From positions 13,702,063-13,766,062 of the forward strand of contig CM040755.1 of assembly GCA_022829145.1 (NCBI GenBank): DNA of 64,000 nt, given 5' to 3'. This document shows positions 1-13,000 of this stretch, in pieces. The stretch's first letter is position 1. Every line of letters begins with the position of its first letter. The notes under the pieces are model-generated. The model saw nothing but the letters and a program-made list of their open reading frames with translations. It did no database searches and had not been told where the DNA came from. Source of the stretch: Albula goreensis. Lineage: Eukaryota > Chordata > Actinopteri > Albuliformes > Albulidae. Both the position numbers and the translations under genes were made by a program.

Positions 1-735
1 TAGATGTTTGTGAAGAAGTTTTATTACCATGTATTCTCCCTATGTTCAGTTATATTTCTGGATGTTACATATTCCTATAGCACCTGCACCATGTGATGTT
101 AGACCACGGTGTCAGGACTTTTGATGCATGTTTGTAGTTGGCACACATTGTGTCTTTTGTGCATTCCAAATATGGAGAAATTGTGATTGTTTGAAAACCT
201 TCAGAGAGATTAAGTGTACTGATGGGAGAAGTCTTGATGTAAGTGTCTGTACTTAATGTGAAATTGAATTTTGAGATATGAATGAGTTGGACTTTGATTC
301 AGTTGCAGTCACAGCTGCACCAAGATGTTTTTTTTTTTTTTCGTAGTATGCCATTTAAGGAAAAATGCTCATTTACAGAACAACAGCTTCTGCTGTTCTG
401 TAAATGCGTTTATGTCAGGCCTGATTTAACGGGTCCATGTTCAGTAGTGGTTAAAAAAATTGGAATTGGAAGAACTTAAGCTAGAATGTTTGGGCTGAAG
501 AGTGGTAGGTGATATTTTGTCAGTAGGACACTACAATTGTATCCTTGAGCAGCTTATTTTATAGCAGTTGCTGCATTGGAACAAATGTGTTAGAGAATAA
601 GCAAGATATAAAAATTGATAGGTGCCCAATGCTAAGTAAACAAAACAGTCTATTGTGTTATTGAATCAATTTAATATTTACTAATCAGAGAAACCAATGT
701 TTTTGCTAAATCTGTTCAATTCTTTCCTGTTTCAG
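1..735. other. Upstream or intronic sequence of the CDC42SE gene, no coding exon seen
   Basis: This is AT-rich sequence with only short chance open frames and a T12 run near 327-338. It ends in a pyrimidine-containing tract and a CAG acceptor at 733-735, so at least its 3' part is probably the intron before the exon carrying the CDC42SE start codon. The first non-coding exon and promoter of that gene probably lie outside the window. I see no conserved coding segment on either strand. Confidence 0.45.
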
Positions 736-943
736 GTTGACAGGAGGCTGCTGCCGAGTGGTGCCACAGCCATAAAGTGTGTTGGCAGTTAATTGGCATA
801 AGGGCATCAGAGCAATTTGAAACACTTTTTGTGTTGTCTCTTTTCTGGAATAAACTTACAGTGTATGTCTGTGGTGTCACCACTGAGCTCAACAGGAAGA
901 CAAGTGCGGAAGTTCCTTCTGCCTCTGGCTTTACGTTGTCAAC
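736..943 (+). other. 5' untranslated part of the CDC42SE start exon
   Basis: The exon probably begins after the TTTCAG acceptor at 730-735 and runs as 5' leader to the ATG at 944. The exon start is inferred from the splice signal only; no transcript evidence is available. The context before the ATG is CAAC, with A at -3 relative to the start, which is acceptable for initiation. Confidence 0.45.
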
Positions 944-2011
944 ATGACTGAGTTTTGGATCTGTTTCAGTTGCTGCATTGCAGAACAACCACAGCCTGTG
1001 AGTATACTTACTTAACACATTGAAACCATTACCGATTTTATTATTCTGGCAGTTTTAGTCTTATTTTTCAACAGCAAATGAATGCTAATGGGTTATATTT
1101 TGTGAGAAAACTATTAAAATAGTTTGTTTCTTTAGATTCTTCAAAGATTGTATGATCCATTATTCTGCAGTATGTATTCTTATCTGTAAGTCAAACAACT
1201 GTACTTACCACAATGTTATAAGAGTTAGTGTTACAGAGTTCCAAGAGTGAGTGTGTTTGTGGCATGACTGATTTATATGCAGACAGAAGTATAAAAATAA
1301 TGATGGCAACCTGCGTTCAGGAAAGGATCTTGTATTTTTCACTTTTTTGTAGTTGTTATGTACCAGCTAGACCACCTCACGTCTACAGCCTAAAAATTAC
1401 CAAAATCTTTATTGTTGGTCCCTTGACATCAACTGTTCATTTAATCACTTTTCTACATTATTTAAGCCTATTTTCACTTCTGTTCAATTAATATAATCTG
1501 AATAAGGGTGTGTAGGATGGCAAATCTTCTTAAATAACTGTCTTTTGGGGTGGTGACAAACTCTTTACTATACTGTAAAACCACCTTTCTCTTCTATTGG
1601 ATTGCAGCATGAAGTGGCAACGATCAGCCCATGCTTCAAAGGGGAGAATATCTTTGTCTATACTCTCTAAAATTGACCCAGGATGTTTCAGTGATGATGC
1701 ATGCCAATATGATTGAGTATTGCAAACTCGAGGAAATAAATATTCTAACATTTCTATTGTGTGAGCAATGTCCTAGTGTTTCATGAAATAAACTATTGAC
1801 GAGTGTTTTGGGACCATATGGTGGGCATCATGCTTCTTAGAATGTGGTAGTCATTCCAGTTAATAAATTGCAGAAGAGGCGACGGCAAATAGACCGCTCC
1901 ATGATTGGAGAGCCAACTAATTTTGTCCACACCACACATGTTGGATCTAGGGACATGGAATTTTCTGGTGTAAGTATATTTATTCTGAAGCTATGCTGTT
2001 TTTTTTCTTTC

Positions 2012-2042
<31 letters not shown>

Positions 2043-2221
2043 TTTATAGTGTCCATGTTAACCTAATACTAGAAGTACTGTTATCCTTTGTAGATTTGTC
2101 CTGCAATAAAAAGAACAAAGTGTCATGAACATATCTTTCCTTATAGGTTGACTCTATTCAGGCTCAGATGAAATCAAAAGGTGGTTATGGTCCAGGGGCC
2201 TCAGATGGCGGCCAGGAGTGA
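944..2221 (+). CDS. cdc42se2-like: CDC42 small effector protein (CDC42SE2-like), 3 coding exons, 74 aa
   Basis: The coding exons are 944-997, 1874-1969 and 2147-2221, all joined in phase 0 with GT-AG splice sites. The protein begins [18 protein letters not shown] and continues with [19 protein letters not shown]. It therefore has the short Cys-rich amphipathic N-terminus (C7, C10, C11, likely palmitoylated) and the CRIB motif IGEPxxFVHxxHVG that binds GTP-loaded Cdc42. The family acts at the plasma membrane on Cdc42-dependent actin remodelling, for example in phagocytosis and T-cell activation. The first coding exon of 18 codons matches, as I recall, the family gene structure. The C-terminus ([13 protein letters not shown], stop after GGQE) is closer to CDC42SE2 than to CDC42SE1 but lacks the last ten or so residues of mammalian CDC42SE2. 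The exact paralogue is uncertain; it could be a third ohnologue. Confidence 0.93.
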
Positions 2222-3275
2222 CTGGAAGAAAAGCTTATTTCTGTATGTATTTGTATTCATTTACATTTTTACATCTTTCTTGACAAAATGGATATTAAGG
2301 AAATGGAAGAGTAAACCTCAATTGTAATATGATATATCACAAGATTTCCAAAGCATTTCATTTTTGAAAAAGAATATACTGTTGTAGCAGCATACTTTTA
2401 TATATGGATTATATTTCTGAGTACAAGGTGCTGCTAATACAAACAGTACTTACTAAACTGGAGTATTCAACCCAGAATAAACAACTGGGTAAAAAATCTG
2501 TTTAGCCAGGCTGTGGATGCCCTGACTGTTGTGGGGAGATGTGTGGTACTTAACAAATTATTATTTTCTTCTCTACCCAGAGTCAATGAAGGCGTGGTCT
2601 TTATGGAGGCCTGTGAATATCTTCCTCCAGCTGTTACTCCCTGCAGACATCCTTTACACTGCAACATTTTGAAAAGCAAAAAAAAAAAAAACTTGAAATG
2701 CTGAGTGAACTAAACATTATTACTGTAAATTAATATTTAAATTTCATACAGTTAACTACTGTAAATTAATCTCTGTTTTGCTACTGATGTACAGCATGTT
2801 GTTGCACTGAAAAAAGATGAAACCTATTTTTGTTAAGTGAGCAATGATCTTAATGTTTGATGGATGATAGAATGATTCTTTTGTGCAGGTTTTGTGTTTG
2901 GAAGCCTGTTTAGTCTTTTTGCTGTGTCTTTGAGCAATGCATTTATCATATGGTGGCTGGGCCACTAGTAACTTTTAGGGGCACATTTTTAATTTACATT
3001 GTTTAAAACATAGTTCTGTTAAGACACATTATATGTAGACATGTTTCAAATGTCTGTTCTGTTTGAATTGCCTTCATTCATAGGCTGAATGATCTCACTT
3101 CCTCAGATATTTGTCAAAGCCTTAAAACTTTAGAATCCACTGTAGTGTTTTTGATGATTTACTCTACACCTCAGCCACTGAAGTAGCAGGCTACCCAGGC
3201 TATGAAAGCATTCCTCTATTTTCTCAGGATTTTTGAAAATGTGTTTTAATAATAAAATGTAATTTCTGACAAGCA
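2222..3275 (+). other. 3' UTR of CDC42SE gene
   Basis: This is AT-rich sequence after the TGA with no credible coding frame, ending near a canonical AATAAA signal at 3251-3256. It includes an A13 run near 2680. The cleavage point is inferred to be 10-25 bases after the signal. Confidence 0.6.
3251..3256 (+). terminator. Poly(A) signal AATAAA for the CDC42SE gene
   Basis: A canonical AATAAA hexamer lies about 1 kb after the CDC42SE stop codon, in a GTTTTAATAATAAAATG context. It is the best candidate 3' end for that gene before the SPPL2A gene begins. Use of the site is inferred. Confidence 0.55.
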
Positions 3276-4016
3276 TCCTTTCATTCAGTTTACTTAAGGT
3301 ATAATCTCCTAAATGAAAGTTTCATTAAAAGCATTGGATGTCAAAACGTATTGCTTGTAAACCAACCCCCATCCCACCCCACTCACACCCACTCTCCCTC
3401 TTCCAATGATAATACATCCAAATTGAAAAAATCCCTTGATTATTAATAATTTGTTGTATAATGAATTCTTCAAAGATTCTTGTAATAAATTAATGACAAA
3501 TGTTGATTCAATCCCTGACAAAGTCAGACTCCAGAGAAAATCTGGATGATCTACATGAGACTATTCGCGTCGGTGACAGACGTTCAAAGTCCACGAGTGT
3601 CGTTCAGTTAATGTTACAAAAGTTAGATCATACTTTTTTGAACACTGAATATAACTAAAGTTTGCATTTGTGAAGCTAAATTAAGAATATGTGTGGGATA
3701 CGGCTGAACCTTAAATCACGTTACAAGAGTATAAAAATAAAGCCTTTGCAAGGTGGCATATGATTTAAAAGCCCCGATCCATGTCAAAGTGTAATGGAGA
3801 TCTGACGAACGGAACAGGAAGTAAAAAAAACTTTTTCGCTTTTATAACAATGAAGCGGTGACGTGCACAGGGCAAAATACAAACAACTGACTGGCTAGCT
3901 AGCTGGCTACCAATGCCATATATCTAACTAAATGTAATTTAAGGCATAATTGACAGCATTCAACCAGCACCTACACAAAAAAAACGTAGTTCCGGATGTA
4001 ACTTACTATTGCCACC
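3276..4016. promoter_or_regulatory. Intergenic DNA and putative SPPL2A promoter/5' leader
   Basis: This is the 740-base gap between the CDC42SE poly(A) signal and the SPPL2A start codon. CpG dinucleotides become more frequent from about 3560 on, and teleost-type GCTAGCTAGCTGGCTA repeats occur near 3893-3910. The immediate leader ends in a perfect Kozak sequence, GCCACCATGG, at 4011-4020. No TATA box or unambiguous transcription start can be identified. Confidence 0.4.
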
Positions 4017-7000
4017 ATGGCAAGAAAATTAATTTTCCTTTTATGTGTTGTTTACATGTTTGCACTGGTAAGTTGGAAAACGTTAGGTACTCTATCGAGC
4101 TATCGCTAACCAGATTACCTGAAGTGACCGTTTCGGTAGAATTCATTTGCTAGCTGCCTCCTGAGAAAGTCTCAGAAGAATGTACCTGTAACTTTAAGTT
4201 ACAAAATAATTTGCACGACACATGACAGCACAGCCAAGCCCTATGCTGTTGCGGAAATTTGCTTTTAGAGCTACCTAATTCAAGCCAATAACGATAAATG
4301 TTACTTCTTGGACTCAAGTATTTATCAACTGAATTGCTTTAAAAATCAAAACGTTTACTCTCGAATTAGTTGTAGCCTATCGTTAGCTATGTGCATTTAA
4401 TGCAGATCTACATGTAATACAATTGCTGTATACGGCAAATATCTATTTATAATGGGATCATTAGGTTTTTTTATTCATCAGTTGAATATTTTTCTACAGT
4501 TTTACTCTTATACAAGTTGCGATGGATGTTACCATTATGTTAAAGTTCTTTTAAAAAAAAATCGAAATACTTCCATGCGTTCCTCTATTTGTTGAATGTT
4601 TTATCCATTTGATTGCATTTGAGACATTTCTGTGTGGATAACTGCCCCAATTAATAGTAAAAATTGAGGTATCACAAGGATTAACATATGGTCCATCAAC
4701 TGTTTCTTTCAGGCGAATTCTCAAGAAGCAATTTTACACATTTTTGATGCCTCCTCCGATAAAGAGTATTGCCTTGTATATAATTCGTCTTGGACTAATC
4801 TGTCGACATCTCTAAGAAATGCAGTAAGTTTACGCGAACATAAGAGTTATAGCTTTGTGTCAGTTCATTGGTATACACTACTTATTTTTATTTCATGACA
4901 GTTCTTTCAAAGTATGAAATAATAGGCCAGATAGGATCTGATATGTGTGTGTGTGTACTGCATATATATAATGTATTATAATAATACATAAATTATTTTC
5001 CTTTTGGTCGCTTGTTTATGGTGAACATAATTTCCTCTTTTGTGTTTTAGTATAATACACACTAACGACATTACTGAATAGATTTTGAGTATTCTTACAA
5101 AGGTGTTATATTCCATCTTTGCAGGTGGAGTACCAGTTGGTGAACCTGACGTCCAGCTTCCTTTGCAGTGCATTGGGTGTAGCTCCTGATTCCCTGAGAG
5201 GCAAAGCAGTGGTGGTGATGAGTGGAGAATGTGATTTCAGTCAGAAAGCTTTGGTTGCCCAAGAACTTGGAGCCTCTGCTATTCTTATTGCCACTAAAAA
5301 AGCCCTGGTAGATGTTTAGTTAACAACCTTACTGTACTTACTGTAGGCTTGAAATTGATTCAGGAAATTGTGAGGATGAAGTAGTTTGTTCCAGTCTGTT
5401 GACCCAGACCCTATTAATCTATTTGGCATTATAAGACATGCTTATCCACTGAACAACTTCTAATTAAGTGGATACTTGTTGTCATTAAGATACTTTGAGA
5501 CTAATGGGTCATCATATATACAGGAAAGGGCAATTACTTGTAAATCCATAGTCTGTAGTCTCCTTCAGACACCACTGTTGTCTCAGAGACTACAATCATT
5601 TTACCAAATTCCAGTGAAAATTAGTTATGTATTTCCTTAGCAAACTGAGTTTGCAATTGCTTCTTTTCCGTTTTAGTTAACTCCTTCAGAGAATGAAACA
5701 GACTATGGAAAAGTCAAGATTCCACTTGCACTTATGAGATACAGGGACCTTCTGGATGCCCAAAAGGTAATTCTCTTGAAATACAAATGCATTCAGCTTC
5801 TGAGATTGAAAAATAATTTTACAAATCCATCTAAAATGAATTATGCTTTGATGTTTGAGTCTGTTGAAGTTTTGGTGCATTATAAAGTTGTGAGAGAATT
5901 CCTTGAGATTACCAATGAGATATTCCTCTGTTAATTCTTACTTTCCTCTCAGACATTTCCTGATGGTATGACAGTGAGGCTGTATGCTCCTCTGGTGCCT
6001 GTATTTGATGCCAGCATCCTCGTCATGTTAATTCTTAGTGTCTTCACCGTGGCTATGGGTGCCTACTGGAGCGGCACCTCTGAAAGGTGAAACAGTCCTG
6101 ACAGTTGCAAAGTCAGTGGTGGGAAATCTGGGTGAAGCCTCCACCTCAAATAGTATCCTTTTGTGGATTGACAAGATCCATGGTAGTAAATGGAAGTAAG
6201 ACCAAGTGTCAGCAGTGACCTTGAATCCTGCAAGGGTGTCACACGTTTGGCCATCTGGGGAAGAACGTTTATGCCCTGCAACGTTGAGCAACAGTGACTT
6301 GTCCTAGGTGCCTGCAGTCTGCCTGGATTTGCATGTACCAACTGCATATATGGTGCAGTCCTCTGGGCAATAACTACAGCTCAGATGGTGGACTGTGGAG
6401 TGAAATTAAGTAGAGGCTGGATGTTCATGTTTCAAGGACATTTGTGGTAATAGGGATGATCCTGGTTCAACAGAGAATTTCACATTGATGGGATGAGCCA
6501 AAAATGAGTTTTCCCAATCCAAATTGGGAGAAAAAGTAAAGGGAATTTGTAAAAGCTAAAAGGACAGCAGCAATCATCATTAATATAAATATACTACCAT
6601 CTTGAGTTTATTGCTGTTTGGTTTGATCAGGGATGATCATGTGCAAATTTCTTGAAATAGCCCATAAGGAAAACTGTTCTTTACTCCTCATATTTTGGCT
6701 GTGGCGAGAGGAAGCAGCACAAGAAATGGTATTGCCCATCCCGACTCTCTTCCTTGCTGATTTACTCTGGCCATAACAGCCTTTTACCACTGTTCGCCAT
6801 CAATGAATTTTGGTTGCTGTTACCAAAAAAGTAGGTATTGCTGAGATTAGAGTGTGTCTTTCTGTGTCTTTCCAGGGACCGGCTAAATGAAGGCCCTGTA
6901 GGGGATTATGACAGGAAAGACTCCAGTGCTGACTTGTCTCTTTATTCTCCACTCAAAGTCGTCATCTTTGTGGCTCTGATGAGCACCATGTTGGTTCTGA

Positions 7001-10000
7001 TGTATTTCTTCTACACTTGGCTTGGTGTGTATTTCCATTCCTCAATCATAGTCAGTCAGTCAGTAATGGAATTTGTCCACTGAAATATGTCAGTGTGGTG
7101 TGACCTCTTTCATTTCTAGTGTACGCCATCATTGCTGTGTTCTGTCTTGCCTCTGCGACGGCCCTATACAGCTGCTTGGACGCAGTCATGGAGTGTGCAG
7201 GTTGTGCAAGTTTCAAGTATGTGGGACCCCTGCGTCTACAGTACACTTTTTTTCAGGGCTGGCCTTGCATTTCAGTTGTATGTATTTTGTTTGTTTCTCA
7301 GAAAAAAACAACTTGTTTGTCATTACTCAATAGTTTAATCCTGAAGATATTTTTAAATAACAACAAAATTCTGGAGAGCCTGCAAATCTCAGTTCCCCAT
7401 GTGCAGTTTATTGCTGATTCATATTTTGGTCAAACTGACCTTTCTGCTGCTTTCTGAGACCTGTGGTTAATTTGAGTGTTTTGGTTTTTCCAGCTTCTCC
7501 TGCCTGGGAAAAGGCTTCTCAGTGAGGTCCTTGCTGCTGGCTGCAGGATGTGTTACTGTGGCTGTGGTCTGGGGAGTGTACAGGAATGAGGACAGGTACT
7601 GTATGAACAAACAAATGCAGCCGTGTTTCTCCTGCGCCGAGTGGGCGGGCTGTGGGTGTGCAGGAAATGATCCTCAGAAATTTCGTCTGGAATATTTTTT
7701 TTAGCACAGTTTAGAAAATATTATTATATTTTGTAGGCGTGTTGTTGTAAGCATTCTGTTTCTGCCTATCTAAATGGTTGTTTTCCCATTCATTGACTGT
7801 GGTGTCTGCCTGGATTCAAAACCATACATTTTTAGTCAGAGCAAGCAGCTGTCTGTTGTTTAAATTAAGATGTATTTGTGTATTATGTTATATCTACTTG
7901 CCAAGCATGATCACTTTAAATTTGAATGAATGCAATTTTAGGTGGATCTGGATTTTACAGAATCTCTTGGGTATTGCATTCTGTCTCAACTTCATGAAGA
8001 CCATAACTGTATCTAACTTCAAGGTAAAACTTTGCTGTGAGCCTCAGGCATTTTCTCTGTATTACTCTAATTCTCCTTGTACTCCTTTACTCTTTAAGTG
8101 ACAAACATATGAACTTTAACTACTGCACAACATGCTTTGTTAATTTTAGTTCTGCCAAGGAAGCAATGTTTGTTTGAATTGTGATACTGTTGGAATGATG
8201 GCTACAGTTTTGTTACTTTTTCAAAATATAAGCTGTAGTCAATTTTCCAATAAGAGAAGGCAGCACTTTCCAAAATTGTTCCATGACATAAATACATTAG
8301 CCTACCCGCTGGTACAATATGAGCTATAACCCCTGACCGTTCTCCTCCTGTGTTCCCTTTCTTTAAATTTCACCTGCAGGTCTGCGTCATCCTACTTAGC
8401 CTCTTGGTCCTCTATGATGTGTTCTTTGTGTTCATAACACCTTTTTTCACTCCTGTGAGTCACAATCGAACGCGCACTGATATAAGTATATTCTCTCATC
8501 ATATTTTTTCTGTGTGGTGGATTTCAACAAATTGAATTTGAGCATTGACTTACCTGTAATGGATTGTATAGGCCCCTGGTAGCACATTCACTGCTAATGT
8601 ATTTTTGAAAATATCATGCATGTGCTAGTTCTTGCCCTCCAGAATTGAAGGAAGGTGATTTTTTGTTAATTTTTGTATCATGTCTGCCACAGAATGGAGA
8701 GAGCATCATGGTTCAAGTTGCACTTGGTCCTGGGGCTACAGGGGAAAAGGTAACCACACAAACAGGTCTTCACACCCAAAGCTGGCTTATTTGGTGAAGC
8801 TATGGAAATTGCAGTGACTGTACTAACCATAACCTGTCTGTCAGTCATTTGCTGTGCTTGTATGATTTGATTGTATTTACTTTTTACTGATGTGTTACTG
8901 ATAACTGGCCTTGATCCTAGAGCGGTGGCAACATGGTGGAAGTGCCTGCTGAACCCACAGCTCCCTATGAGAAAGTAAGGCCGTGCTCTGAGCTTTCTTA
9001 ATGGGTGGTGGAGTGGAGGCAGTTTCCTTATCCTTATTTGTACCGCAAGAAATATTTGTCTGCTGTAATAATCATGCCCTGAGTGTCTGCTCACACGCTT
9101 CCATATGCTCAAGCTCTCACATGACATTGTGGAGGCCTCCATGCTAGGGCTGCGCTGTTTGAACACTTGGTACTTAAGCAGGCGCATGACTAACCTTCAG
9201 TGTCCTTTAAGCAGAAGGCCTTTCAATTCCGGTTGAACATAGTGTTATTTCAGTATAACAGCATTTTCAAGTATACTTTATTTTTGCTAATTTTACCGTC
9301 ACTCTGGATAAGATTGTCTGCTAAATGAATGTATATAATGTATTGTAGGAAGGTTGGTTTCAACAGATTATTATTAGCATGATCCTAATGTCAACATGTG
9401 CAGAACAATTCATTTTGGTGACAATGAGAAATGGATTGTTCTCATCATAAATTACACAAACCCTGACTTGTGTGGCAAATGGATAGGGTTGAGTATGGCT
9501 TTATTGTTTTGGATGGAGATTTCAGAATGGCACCATAAAATGTGAAAGGAACTTATGGGCTACTGCTGTTAATTGTAAGCTCTGATGTAAACATTCAATG
9601 AAATTTGATGTATTTATTAGATGTAGGGTGCATAATCACGTCATGAAATCATAGATCCAGACTGAAGTGGTATAATTGTGCATTGTGTAAGTTTGTCAAA
9701 AGGTACTACAGATCCACCAGATGGTGTGGTGCAGTTCAGATGTAGTGTACTGCAGAAAGTCTCTCTTTGAGAAGGAAGCTTCTAAAATACATTCACATAA
9801 TTCCTTGTGAGCAGATCACTGGGCATGATAGCTAAGAAAAACACCCTCCGATGAGGACCAAATATTATGAGGGTATTACCAGACTGAAAGCATATACAAA
9901 CGTGCAAAATTTGTGTCTACACTGACAGCCTGCCAAAATGAAATGTCTTTATGAAATCCAGGGGGGAAAGATGTAGGAAAGCCTGCCTATAAAATGAGTT

Positions 10001-13000
10001 GGAATTGTGTAATTATTTGGTGTCTTGATTATGTGTGCATTTTCTCACACCACTAACATTTATCATTGTTTGCTAGATGCCATGCTTTTATTTTTTTTGT
10101 TTTATTTCTTTTTATGTCACTTTTTTAAATTAAATTTGGCTTCAAAATGTGTTTCAGTGCTTTCCTGTTTTGACTGTTTTTTCTCATGTGGAGCTGCACA
10201 TCTGTGTGATATTTTGCAGCTGCCTGTGGTCATGAGAGTGCCGAGGTTTTCAGCCTGGGCACGGAACTTGTGTGGGATGCAGTTCTCCATTCTTGGCTAC
10301 GGAGACATTATAGTGCCAGGTGACTCTTGGGTTCCAGCGTTGAGGTCTTGGAGGGACAGACTAGCATTGCCTTAAACCCCTCCTTGTTTTTAAGCATTCC
10401 TCTCTGCATTCTATGTACTCTCTGTGTCCTTGCCATGATACAGTGTCCACATTCTTGTTACAGGTTTGCTGGTAGCCTACTGCCACAGGTTTGATGTATG
10501 GACCAGCAGCCCCAAGAGGATCTACTTTGTATCCTGCACTATAGGTACATTGTAGTGGAAAGTAATCTGCTGCTGTTGTCTTTGTACACAGGGATGGGCA
10601 GGTCCATTTCTGAGAATTTTAGTTGGCTTTCAGTGATATTTCTGCCTGGACTTGTTGATACACCTTTAATTGAAATCCACATGATTTAGTTTTGCCAGAT
10701 TACGAATTTGGGTAACAAATTCTTGCCCTTTTTCTTACAACAAAAAAAAACTGTAATGAAAACTCTTCTTGTCTCTGCAGCCTATTTCTTCGGTATGATT
10801 TTGACGTTTACCGTCATGATCTTGTCCAAAATGGGCCAGCCTGCCTTGCTGTACCTTGTGCCTTTCACTGTCCTCACTAGTGCTGTGGTCGCTTGGAGAA
10901 GGAATGAAATGAGACAGTTTTGGACAGGCATGACTTATGATGTAAGTACATCTCCATCTGTGGCCATCCAATCTGAGGATTGTTTAGCTCTGTAATGTTT
11001 GTGATGCTTTTATAAGTTGTTCAGTTTGTATCTAGCATCTATTACTCAAAGGTCTTGCAACTAGCTGGGTCATCCTTTCTATGTCAGACAAGATTCAAAC
11101 AAGACATATAATGTAGTTGTAAGAGCATCTGATGAAGCACCTAAATTAAGCAAAATGTAAAGTGTAATGTACCCTTTTACACTGAGAAGGCTCTAAACAG
11201 TCCATGAGTTAAATGTAATTAGTTAAATTAATGTTTTAATTTATTTACAATGTATAATTCAGATAGTTCTCACATAAGCCTTTCCCACAATTTAACTTCT
11301 TATGTATACTTACAATATACTGTTGTGCACTGATCTGATTTCTCTTGTGCTCATCACTTTGCTGTTCAGTTAAGAAGAATATAATACCAAATGTTTGATA
11401 ATAAAAACAAGCCATTCAGTCTATGTATGCTCATCATTTTATGAGTGTAACCACTGGTTGCCAGCCAGTAGGTGTCAGGTTCATCAAAGCAGACAAACAG
11501 AGGAATGACATTTGACCAAACATTTACAGCAGATTTTGTACTAAGCTTCAGTTAGTATCTTTAAGTGTTAAAAATCATCACTTATCCAACATGTGAAGTA
11601 AACATTATCTAGTATTTATTATCAATGTTGCAAACTATCAATAAAACTTTGAATAAAATCTTTCCGAAATTGAGAGTAGTCAGTTAGATTAATTTACGTT
11701 GTTAACTCTCAATGAGATTAAGATTTCGAAAAGGATATTTTGAGTTAACACAAGGTACAAAAAGTCAAGACAGAGAAAAAAAAAAATTTAAACTGCATGC
11801 ATAGATTCAGCTACCATAGCAGACACTATTTTTAAAGTTTTATATTCAAAGTAAATAAGATACTGTCATGAACGCAGTTCATTTAAAAAGAGAATACCAA
11901 GGAGCACGAGAGAGAGGTCCAGAACACAAACCTTGGAAAGATGGTAGAATAGCAGAAACTCAAACATTGCTCCATAGGTCAGCATTTTAATATCTTTACA
12001 AAGGAGGGGGAAATCCCCTCCCTTTGTTTCCCATGCAGCATTAAATTACATGTGGGAAGACCAGAGATTGTCAGGCTGTATCCCTCCTCATAATTTCACT
12101 TTGAATCATTTGAAAGCACAACTTTTTGAGGTTATTACAACTATGACTCAATAGTAAAATGCTATATTTGGGTTTGGAGATTATAAATTTGGTAATTAAA
12201 GAAATGATGGTTGCCCCCACCATATTGGTAATCAAGCTCAGACAAAAATGTCTGAAGTGACCAGTAATAATACTCAGATATCTGACTTGTTTTCATGGCC
12301 CAACCCAGCCCAGCCCATAATTTCCAACATGGTCTATGTAATGCAGCCTAAAATCAGAGAAGTATCAGTATCAATCTCATGTGTTCCACATTTAAGTTTT
12401 CCTGGAGAACTGTTTAAGCCACCTCTAACCCCTGGTGATACATATGTATACAGACACACAAACACATTTCCTGCTCTGGAAAGACAGACCCTTGTTTCCT
12501 CCTCAAGAACTTCTTTAGTCTGTTTCTCCATGCACATAATTGTCAGATCTGAGCAAGACTTTGACATTCCCAGAGCTCAGAACAAGACATTTTGCCCTTT
12601 AATGCACAGAATAAGAATAGTTTATGTTTAAATCTAATTATGCTTTTTAAATCTAACTTACCTTAATGTATATCTGTTCTTATTAAAAAGAAACCAGAAT
12701 ATACAATCCTTCATCTGTGATGCACTGTAATCATAAGCATGCCAGTCATGCAGTGTGTTTCCTCACAATGATTATGATGTAACTTCTGCATCAGGTGTTG
12801 GACTCATCAACGGGACCTTTATTACAAGGTGTGCTATTGATCTAGAAATGTCTAAATTTACCATTACCATTCCATCTGCTGCCATTTTTGTGTCTTGTTG
12901 CATTGTGTTTTCTGGAGCCTCATTTGTCTCATTGTGTTCTTCATACCTAACTAATAAAAAAAACCAGTCAGCATCTTTCAGATGTAGCCATGGCTGTTTT

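Noticed and set aside
8678-9187. 169-codon minus-strand open frame across SPPL2A exons 11-12
   Set aside because: It is antisense to phase-consistent SPPL2A exons, has no family features and no splice or start context.
12248-12631. 127-codon frame in SPPL2A intron 15 as a missing exon
   Set aside because: There are no matching splice phases and no resemblance to SPPL2A tails.
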